DNA of 5,058 nt from a bacterium (GTDB taxonomy: Bacteria; SZUA-182; SZUA-191; JAJRXT01), in contig JAJRUU010000073.1 in the NCBI GenBank assembly GCA_024277605.1, positions 1 through 5,058 of the forward strand, written 5' to 3'. The position numbers and the translations under genes are program-made. Below the pieces are notes generated by a model, which was given only the letters and a program-made list of their open reading frames with translations, did not search any database and had not been told where the DNA came from. The first letter of the stretch is position 1, and the number at the start of each line of letters is the position of its first letter. This document shows positions 1-5,058 of the stretch, piece by piece.

Positions 1-887
1 GGTTGCGGTTCAGTTTTTACCGCTGGGGGTGGAAGTGATTTCGGCTCGATTTGAGGGCTAAGCGTTGCTTTAGTAATAGGAGCAGCGGGAATCTGTTTCT
101 TTACCCCCGATAGTTTAAGTTGCTCACGAGGCCCCATATCCACTCCCTTTTCACCGGCTTTACGGCAGGGAGAGGCAGGCGCCAGGCGGTAGTCCCCAGT
201 CTCAGGATTGATAAATTGAGGATCAACTGAGACATCACCCGCCGCCGACCGGCAATTCACATAATCCTGACCGTTATTCCATACGTCATTATAAAGTATT
301 TTAACGCTACCGGTCTTATTCTTGTTGTTTATACCAAACCTGTTGTTTACGATAATGTTGTTTTTGATATCAAGCTGGCAAGACTTATCAAATTTAATGC
401 CCCCATCTTTTTGATTACCTACTATAGTATTATGTTCTATTGCCACCTGAGCGCCCTTATTTAAAAACACACCGTAGCCATTCGGATCAGAAGTTATCAG
501 GCAATGTTTGATACTCCCGCTCGAAGCGGAGATGTATACAGCGGAATGCCCCTGTTTAGTTAACGCCTCGATAAAAAACCCTTCCACTCTAAAACCATGT
601 ACCCCCTTTAGTTTTATCGGAAATGTTTACTCAGCCAGCAGCCTGGTTTTGGTAAATCCGGCCCCGATCAGGCTGATATTGTCTTTTGTAATGCGCACGC
701 TCTCTGCATACTCACCGGCCTTTACATATATTATATCGCCACTCTCAGCCACAGCTAACGCCGCTTTAATGGTTTCATGTTTTGCCGAGCCATCCTGGGC
801 CACATAAATATCCTTGGCATATGCGGGACAACTAAACAAACATGTTAATAAAATGAAGCGGATCAGTTTTGTTTTAGGAATGTTCAT
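1..887 (-). pseudogene. Secreted right-handed beta-helix (pectate-lyase-like fold) protein, interrupted by an in-frame TAA; 3' end beyond window
   Basis: The ATG at 887-885 is preferred over an adjoining TTG at 890; a TAG lies just upstream in frame and no strong Shine-Dalgarno is visible. The protein opens with a Sec signal peptide: Lys/Arg-rich start, hydrophobic core at residues 11-20, and likely cleavage after Ala24 (PAYA|KD). Next comes the typical N-terminal coil of beta-helix proteins (YVAQDGS, TIKAALAVAESGDIIYVKAGEY, ISLIGAG), then TAA at 629-627 as codon 87. The same frame stays open for 208 more codons to the window edge and still reads as the same fold: GFRVEGFFI, IEHNTIVGNQ, IKNNIIVNN, ILYNDVWNN, then DPQFINPETGDYRL and ASPC, the usual C-terminal signature of these domains. 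After that comes a Pro/Lys-rich tail. No ATG restarts translation near the stop; a GTG lies at 587-585. I read this as one gene with a nonsense mutation or a base error. Substrate unknown; there is no enzyme signature I can name. Confidence 0.8.
627..629 (-). other. Single in-frame TAA splitting the beta-helix gene
   Basis: The codon follows ...TRLLAE and precedes TFPIKLKGVHGF, both in the same frame. The fold signature continues without a gap or frame change, so a single base substitution (for example to TAT/TAC, CAA, GAA or AAA) would restore a continuous protein of at least 295 residues. TAA is not a codon used for selenocysteine or pyrrolysine. Confidence 0.85.
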
Positions 888-963
888 CAACTAAAAAGTG
901 TTAGGGTCAAGCGCTCTGGTTTATATTCAGGATGCCTTTAAACTAATAGGATGGTCTGCATTA

Positions 964-2034
964 TCAGGCACAAGGTTTCTTGGAACCATCTATAATTAGG
1001 GTGGATAGCTGCCAGAGATCTTGCAGGGAGACAACTGAGTTTAAGATGTCAACGAAAAAAGGTATTAACGCGGCGTCAAATTGGCTGCCGGCATTTGACT
1101 TTAATTCGTCACTAGCTTTCTCCTTGCTCATGGCCTTACGATACGCACGGTCGGAGGTCATCGCATCAAAGGCATCTGCTATACTCAAGATACGAGCCCC
1201 CAAGGGGATAGCCCTACCCTCTTTACCATTGGGATACCCCAACCCGTCAAACCTTTCATGGTGGTCCTGTATGTTGCCAATGATCTCCTCATCATGAATT
1301 ATAGGTCTTAAGATATGAATGCTGATGCTGGGATGGAGCTTGATCTGATCATATTCTTCCGGGGTCAATCCCCCTGATTTATTTAATATGGCCTCAGGAA
1401 TGCCTATTTTACCAATATCGTGAAGCAGTCCCGAAAGCTGAATTTGATAAAGAAATTCCATAGGTTGGGACATGGCTTTGGCGAGTTGCAGCGCATAGTC
1501 GGTAACTCGTTTGGAATGCCCCCTGGTGTAAACATCCTTGGCTTCCAGGCAATTGGCAATGGTCTTCACCGTATCAAGGTAGATGTGGCGCAGGTGTTCG
1601 GTCTGCTGCAAGAGTTTCCGCTCTAAGTCTTTCTGGTATTCCTTCTTTTCTAACAGGAGTCTTCGTTTTTCTAAGGCTTCTTTAACCGAAAACGCTAAAC
1701 CAGTTACCTCAAAGGGTTTAATAATATAGTTGCTGGCGCCATCATGCAGACACTTTATGGCAACTTGGACTTCATACACAGCGGTCAACATGATAACAGC
1801 CGTATCAGGATAGTTGGTTTTTACGTAAGTTAAGAGAGCAATACCATCCCCCTTAGGCATTCTGATATCAGATATTACCAAATCAAAGCGGTTCTCTTTT
1901 AATTTGTCAATGGCTTCCATAGCGTGATCGGCCGTCTCGAAGTGATAATCAAAGGAAATTAGGCCACGCTTTATAATTTCCTGGATATATGGTTCGTCGT
2001 CTATAATCAAAATACTGGCTGAATTATTTTTCAT
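964..2034 (-). CDS. Response regulator with receiver and HD-GYP domains (predicted cyclic-di-GMP phosphodiesterase)
   Basis: This 356-residue cytoplasmic protein is predicted to hydrolyse the second messenger cyclic-di-GMP under control of phosphorylation. The N-terminal receiver (about 6-120) has the acidic pair D12/D13, phospho-acceptor D56 in SDIRMP, T84 and K106 in KPFE. A charged helical linker (about 117-158) leads to the HD-GYP domain (about 160-335). Its metal-site and catalytic motifs all look intact: EAKD-YT-GH (E164, H173), LLHDIGK (H205, D206, K209), H234, HHERFDGLGYP (H258, H259, GYP 266-268) and IADAFDAM (D287). It therefore looks catalytically competent rather than degenerate. 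The ATG has a good Shine-Dalgarno (AGAGGA) six bases upstream. It lies 163 bases downstream of the hybrid kinase, with a probable terminator between them, and 76 bases upstream of the beta-helix gene with no terminator visible there. The adjacent kinase is the obvious candidate phosphodonor, but that is inference. Confidence 0.96.
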   Translation of the reverse strand: MKNNSASILIIDDEPYIQEIIKRGLISFDYHFETADHAMEAIDKLKENRFDLVISDIRMPKGDGIALLTYVKTNYPDTAVIMLTAVYEVQVAIKCLHDGASNYIIKPFEVTGLAFSVKEALEKRRLLLEKKEYQKDLERKLLQQTEHLRHIYLDTVKTIANCLEAKDVYTRGHSKRVTDYALQLAKAMSQPMEFLYQIQLSGLLHDIGKIGIPEAILNKSGGLTPEEYDQIKLHPSISIHILRPIIHDEEIIGNIQDHHERFDGLGYPNGKEGRAIPLGARILSIADAFDAMTSDRAYRKAMSKEKASDELKSNAGSQFDAALIPFFVDILNSVVSLQDLWQLSTLIIDGSKKPCA

Positions 2035-2161
2035 TTTTGTTCCTCTGTTTGTCTGAAGCGTTCCCCTCTAGACCTTTCATATCATCTAACCTGATCTATT
2101 CATAAACTCCGACTAGATTCGCCAGACCTCTTGTGAGATAAGGTGCATGAGCCAACGTCCT
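2035..2161 (-). other. Leader region of the HD-GYP regulator gene; no promoter resolved
   Basis: If the hairpins at 2162-2198 terminate transcription, the regulator needs a promoter in these 127 bases. I looked for sigma-70 and sigma-54 type elements and found no convincing pair of boxes. Apart from the ribosome binding site at 2041-2046, I can support nothing in this stretch. Confidence 0.4.
2041..2046 (-). promoter_or_regulatory. Ribosome binding site of the HD-GYP response regulator
   Basis: On the minus strand AGAGGA lies six bases before the ATG at 2034. It is the clearest Shine-Dalgarno in the window and fixes the start of this gene. Confidence 0.75.
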
Positions 2162-2198
2162 AAAAGAAACAGGCTGTGCCTGCCCGAATTTTTCGGGC
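2162..2198 (-). terminator. Tandem-hairpin intrinsic terminator or attenuator after the hybrid kinase
   Basis: Read on the minus strand, GCCCGAA-AAA-TTCGGGC (2198-2182) is a perfect 7-bp stem that starts at the last base of the kinase TAG codon. It abuts a second hairpin, CAGGC-ACA-GCCTG (2182-2170), followed at once by TTTCTTTT (2169-2162). The second hairpin plus the T-rich run has the form of a rho-independent terminator for the kinase transcript. Its stem is short (5 bp, extendable by G-U pairs), so it may be leaky and act as an attenuator between the kinase and the regulator. The opposite strand lacks a T run after the hairpins, so it does not look bidirectional. Confidence 0.65.
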
Positions 2199-4447
2199 TA
2201 ATGGATTACCTTACACAGCACATTTTTTAAGACGGATAACTCAAAGGGCTTTGTCACATATTCGGCTCCCGTACTTTTGATAAAATGGATGGTGTCCGGG
2301 CTGACGAAATCACCGGTAGCAAATACAATCCGATCTAACATCCTGGGCATTTTTACGCTTAGGCGATCATATAGAGCCTTCCCATCCATGACCGGCATCC
2401 TTATATCGCACACAATAAGATCAAAATCATCCTGCTGCAACTTCTCCAAGGCAATACTACCATCAGAAGCTGTACTTACGATGCAACCACAGGATTTTAA
2501 AAAGCGCCTCATGTAATTTAGTACATCAACCTCATCGTCAACCACCAGCACCCGCTTGCCCAGCAACACATTATTGTCATCCTCCGGCTTGCCCTCTTCA
2601 GCCGCCGCTTGGTTTTGCTTTACTAATGGAAGCGTAACGATAAACGTACAGCCCTTACCTGCCTCTGTTTCCACCTCAATAGTACCACCATGAGCTTTAA
2701 TAATGCCGTAGGAAACTGAGAGGCCTAAGCCGGTTCCCTTACCGACTTCTTTGGTGGTAAAGAATGGATCAAAAATTTTGGGCATAATTTCCTTAGTAAT
2801 TCCTGGACCATTATCACTTATCTCGATGATAATCTGTCCGCCATACTGATGAGTAGAAATCTCGATTTTGGCTTTATCCTTTTTACCCTCCACCACTACC
2901 ATGGCGTTATTTATAACGTTCAGTAAGACCTGCTTAATCTGGTTGGGGTCGACCATGGTATCCTCCAGCGCCGGATCCAGATCCTGAGTAAAGCCTATAT
3001 CTTTTGTCCGTAATTCATATGCCCGCAGCTCAATAGTTTGGGTGATGAGGTCATTTATTTGCGTTAACTGCTTGCCTGGACCCTCCTTGCGGGCATAGGT
3101 CAATAGATTCTTAACTATCTTACTGGCTCGCCTGGCTTCATGAGCTATCTTGTTGAGATCTTTCCTGGCTTGATCGTCTGAGATATTCATCTCCATTATC
3201 TGCGCAAAACCGATGATGGTTGACAGAGGATTGTTTATCTCGTGCGCCACCCCCGAGACCATCTCTCCAATAGCTGAGAGCTTTTCCACTTGATACAGTT
3301 GCTGTTGCACTTCATGAAGTTTGCCCGCTCGTTCCTCTACCTTAAGTTCCAGGGTTCTACTCCACTCGGCAACCTTTTCATTGGATTTCATCAGTTCATT
3401 ATGTGTTCGTTGCAAGTTCTCGGCCATGAAGTTGAAGGATTGCTGCAAATGACCCACTTCGTCGATAGCCGAAATGCGTACCCTTTGGCTTAGATCTCCC
3501 CTGGACACATAATCGGCGGCTATTGAAAGCTGCTTAACCGGCTGGATAAGTTTCCGTGAAATTATGTTGTATATAAAGCCGATGACCGCCAGCAGAATCA
3601 AGGCAAAACCTATAGTGTAGGTATATACATCCTGTCGAATTTCGAGTACTCTTTTAAAGGGCAACGAGACAGCAAAAAAACCCCAGGGTTTATAATTTAT
3701 TACCAGCGGAAAAACCAGCACCTTATGCGTATTTGAACCTGCTCCCCATTCTGTCAGATAGGCTTTTTCCTCATCTAATACGGTTAAAAATTCTTTTGTT
3801 TTATTAAAATCGACTTGAAATGCCTTAAAATCCTTTAATGTACTAATTACAATTTGGTCATTGTAGATAAGCGATATATCGGCCCCAGTGCGTATTTTAA
3901 GCCCATATAAAATTTTTTGCGTTATCGGATAGCTGACAATCACAACATCATTGACTCCTTCCGGGGTCTCAATTGGGTTTACCGCATCAATACTAAGCTC
4001 AACTTTACCGTCAGTAACCCGCTCAGTAATCATCGAGCTGTATAATCCCATACGGCCTTTTTGTATTAGTTCCTCATGGGCTTTATCGGAATATCCGGCA
4101 GAACCGGGAAGATAACAGAACATGTCGTGGGAACGCAGGAAGTTGATCGTATACACCCAAATTGAACGTCCGGTTTTATTATTGACCAATTGACTCGACA
4201 GCTTCTCCATATCAGCCATAAATCGCCCAATAAAACGTAAACTGCTTTCAATATCCTCAATCTCATGCACAATGGTAAGCTGATGGTTGTGCAGGCTATC
4301 GATAAACCGGTATTCTACCTCTCGTTTCATCACATGTGACGTCCAGAGGACGATCAGCATGGCAAATATTACAGCCACCAGAAAAAACGAAATAAATATC
4401 TTAGCCCGAATTGACCGCCGTTTAAAAAACCGCCATATATGCTTCAT
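2198..4447 (-). CDS. Membrane-bound hybrid histidine kinase with extracytoplasmic sensor, HAMP, HisKA, HATPase and C-terminal receiver
   Basis: This is a 749-residue inner-membrane sensor kinase. The ATG at 4447 is chosen because GGA sits seven bases upstream; GTG at 4450 and TTG at 4459 are in-frame alternatives. Order, numbered from the ATG: basic N-terminus, TM1 (about 15-36), an extracytoplasmic region of about 235 residues resembling Cache-type sensors (the class is a guess), TM2 (about 276-297), HAMP (about 294-347), a coiled coil, then HisKA with phospho-acceptor H402 in VAHEINNPL. The HATPase has N-box N510/N514, SDNGPGI (D545), FDPFFTTK (559-566) and GKGTGLGLS (569-577). The C-terminal receiver (about 632-747) has D637/D638, phospho-acceptor D681 in CDIRMP, T711 and K733. 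All catalytic residues are present. No HPt domain occurs in the protein or window, so a relay from D681 would need a partner elsewhere; direct transfer to the neighbouring HD-GYP regulator is also possible. The gene lies downstream of a solute-binding protein gene. The ligand cannot be read from the sequence. Confidence 0.96.
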   Translation of the reverse strand: MKHIWRFFKRRSIRAKIFISFFLVAVIFAMLIVLWTSHVMKREVEYRFIDSLHNHQLTIVHEIEDIESSLRFIGRFMADMEKLSSQLVNNKTGRSIWVYTINFLRSHDMFCYLPGSAGYSDKAHEELIQKGRMGLYSSMITERVTDGKVELSIDAVNPIETPEGVNDVVIVSYPITQKILYGLKIRTGADISLIYNDQIVISTLKDFKAFQVDFNKTKEFLTVLDEEKAYLTEWGAGSNTHKVLVFPLVINYKPWGFFAVSLPFKRVLEIRQDVYTYTIGFALILLAVIGFIYNIISRKLIQPVKQLSIAADYVSRGDLSQRVRISAIDEVGHLQQSFNFMAENLQRTHNELMKSNEKVAEWSRTLELKVEERAGKLHEVQQQLYQVEKLSAIGEMVSGVAHEINNPLSTIIGFAQIMEMNISDDQARKDLNKIAHEARRASKIVKNLLTYARKEGPGKQLTQINDLITQTIELRAYELRTKDIGFTQDLDPALEDTMVDPNQIKQVLLNVINNAMVVVEGKKDKAKIEISTHQYGGQIIIEISDNGPGITKEIMPKIFDPFFTTKEVGKGTGLGLSVSYGIIKAHGGTIEVETEAGKGCTFIVTLPLVKQNQAAAEEGKPEDDNNVLLGKRVLVVDDEVDVLNYMRRFLKSCGCIVSTASDGSIALEKLQQDDFDLIVCDIRMPVMDGKALYDRLSVKMPRMLDRIVFATGDFVSPDTIHFIKSTGAEYVTKPFELSVLKNVLCKVIH

Positions 4448-4466
4448 CACATATTCCAATAATCCA

Positions 4467-4590
4467 TAGTGTCATATCAAACTTAAATAGTCGCAAGTTG
4501 TCACCCTGAGCAAAGCGAAGGGTCTGTCAAATGGGATTAAGATTCTTCGCTTCGCTCAGAATGACACCTGACAAATCAGCATTGACACTA
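4467..4590. repeat. Perfect 8-bp outer inverted repeat around the REP pair
   Basis: TAGTGTCA at 4467-4474 is matched by its complement TGACACTA at 4583-4590, with the REP-like pair nested between them. It extends no further on either side. It could be the ends of a small non-autonomous element or chance; TGTCA/TGACA is also repeated several times in this interval. Confidence 0.35.
4499..4566. repeat. Inverted pair of 27-base REP-like palindromic repeats (BIME-like)
   Basis: The left arm (4499-4525) and the right arm (4540-4566), taken as reverse complement, match at 22 of 27 positions. Both start TGTCA, share CTGAGC and AAGCGAAG, and end TCT; a 14-base spacer separates them. Each arm is itself a small palindrome: ACCCT/AGGGT (4503-4507 with 4519-4523) and ATTCT/AGAAT (4542-4546 with 4558-4562), each closing an 11-base loop. 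The consensus GTCATTCTGAGCGAAGCGAA is, from memory, a very common intergenic repeat in environmental bacterial genomes; I cannot check copy number here. The pair lies between the binding-protein and kinase genes, where the transcript could fold into a hairpin. Confidence 0.8.
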
Positions 4591-4592
4591 CA

Positions 4593-5058
4593 CTAGGGGA
4601 GTGGATATTCCGCCAGATTGACCCCAAGTTCGTGAACCATGTTATATAGATTTTCATAATCGCCGTCGCTGGTCGATACAAATCTATCAGCCCCAAGCTG
4701 CTTTAGAACCCGCTGTCCCTCCGGGGTTTTATCCATATCCAGCAGCGCTTTTCGTAATTGTTGAGTGAGATAATCACAGAGCCCATCTTTTGTCGTATTT
4801 GTAGGCGTAGCAGCCATACCTAATCCCCCAAGATGGCAGTCATAGCACATAATATCCAATTCGCGACGCAACACCAGGGCATTATCCGGCACCGGCTCGC
4901 TCTGGGCAATTACTACCAAATCCTGCTTAATTCGTGGGTTTTCGGCAACCAGCTTATTGAAGATCAAATCCTTGGCCGCCCCGGCGTCTACAGTTTTATT
5001 TAAAATCATTTTTACCGACGCATCGTGGCTGCCTGCATAGTGTATGGCACCTAAGTAA
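4593..5058 (-). CDS. PhnD-type periplasmic solute-binding protein (C-terminal half, 5' end beyond window) with a CXXCH haem-binding motif
   Basis: The frame is open from the right edge (first full codon at 5057) to TAG at 4595-4593, giving 154 visible residues. An ATG at 5009 is internal: the 16 residues before it (YLGAIHYAGSHDASVK) belong to the family pattern. Family features, numbered from 5057: GSH at 9-11 before a helix, VDAGA (23-27) as in the VDAGAV signature of phosphonate/phosphite-binding proteins, SEPVP (53-57) matching S-x-PIP, a helix followed by LDMDKTPEGQ, and a closing DYENLYNMV segment. About half the usual length of roughly 300 residues is missing, including any signal peptide. 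Oddly, MCYDCHLGGLGMAATP follows the Arg-rich segment where the family normally moves straight into the next helix. C71-x-x-C74-H75 is a canonical c-type haem site, and a third Cys lies at 94. No ABC permease or ATPase gene is visible; the downstream neighbour is a sensor kinase, which suggests a sensory role (inference). The ligand is unknown. Confidence 0.88.
   Translation of the reverse strand, partial: YLGAIHYAGSHDASVKMILNKTVDAGAAKDLIFNKLVAENPRIKQDLVVIAQSEPVPDNALVLRRELDIMCYDCHLGGLGMAATPTNTTKDGLCDYLTQQLRKALLDMDKTPEGQRVLKQLGADRFVSTSDGDYENLYNMVHELGVNLAEYPLP

Noticed and set aside
627..629. Recoding of the in-frame stop as selenocysteine or pyrrolysine.
   Set aside because: The codon is TAA, not TGA or TAG, and neither amino acid is expected in a beta-helix coil.
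508..807. Open plus-strand frame of 99 codons opposite the beta-helix gene.
   Set aside because: The minus-strand frame has a signal peptide and beta-helix signatures throughout; the plus frame has no recognisable domain and is a shadow.
980..1297. Open plus-strand frame opposite the HD-GYP domain.
   Set aside because: The opposite strand encodes conserved HD-GYP motifs over the whole interval, and the plus frame shows no domain features.
2140..2160. TTGGCTCATGCAC on the minus strand as a possible sigma-54 promoter.
   Set aside because: The distance between the GG and GC elements is five bases rather than the ten required.
4066..4272. Second minus-strand frame overlapping the kinase sensor region.
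   Set aside because: The kinase frame is continuous through this region, from TM1 to TM2, and the alternative frame has no recognisable features.
4582..4610. TTGACA on the plus strand followed about 17 bases later by an AT-rich hexamer, resembling a sigma-70 promoter pointing into the binding-protein gene.
   Set aside because: It faces antisense to every gene in the window, the downstream hexamer matches TATAAT poorly, and the TTGACA is part of the repeated TGACA motifs.
4993..5009. ATG at 5009 as the true start of the binding protein.
   Set aside because: The frame stays open upstream to the edge and the upstream residues (including AGSHDASVK) fit the family, so the ATG is internal.

Overview
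All genes in this window read on the minus strand, so the biological order runs from the right edge (5058) to the left edge (1). The proteins point to a Gram-negative, probably environmental and possibly anaerobic bacterium. The signs are a Sec-exported beta-helix protein, a periplasmic-type solute-binding protein carrying a c-type haem motif, a large membrane hybrid histidine kinase, and an HD-GYP response regulator. This combination is common in Desulfobacterota/Geobacter-like and Nitrospirota-like lineages. That placement is inference; the window holds no marker gene.

Layout from right to left. (1) 5057-4593 is the C-terminal half of a PhnD-type (phosphate/phosphite/phosphonate ABC transporter family) solute-binding protein, cut by the right edge. 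It carries an unexpected CXXCH motif. (2) 4592-4448 is an intergenic stretch holding a head-to-head pair of 27-base palindromic repeats of REP/BIME type. (3) 4447-2198 is a hybrid histidine kinase: TM, extracytoplasmic sensor, TM, HAMP, HisKA, HATPase, receiver. (4) 2198-2162 is a tandem hairpin followed by a T-rich run, a likely intrinsic terminator or attenuator. (5) 2034-964 is a response regulator with an HD-GYP domain, a predicted cyclic-di-GMP phosphodiesterase with all its catalytic motifs. (6) 887-1 is a secreted right-handed beta-helix protein whose frame is broken by one in-frame TAA. The frame is open on both sides of that codon and runs off the left edge into a proline-rich tail.

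How the genes may work together (inference): the solute-binding protein and the kinase's own extracytoplasmic domain could form a co-sensing unit, comparable in principle to TorT/TorS. The kinase would then signal through its own receiver and/or the adjacent HD-GYP regulator to lower cyclic-di-GMP. The exported beta-helix protein could be an envelope or surface output, but only its position supports this.

The best candidates for follow-up are the CXXCH motif inside a PhnD-like binding protein, the single nonsense codon in an otherwise intact beta-helix gene, and the repeat pair whose arms differ by compensatory changes. I found no CRISPR array, tRNA, rRNA, transposase or other clearly mobile gene. 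No gene-free stretch exceeds 300 bases.
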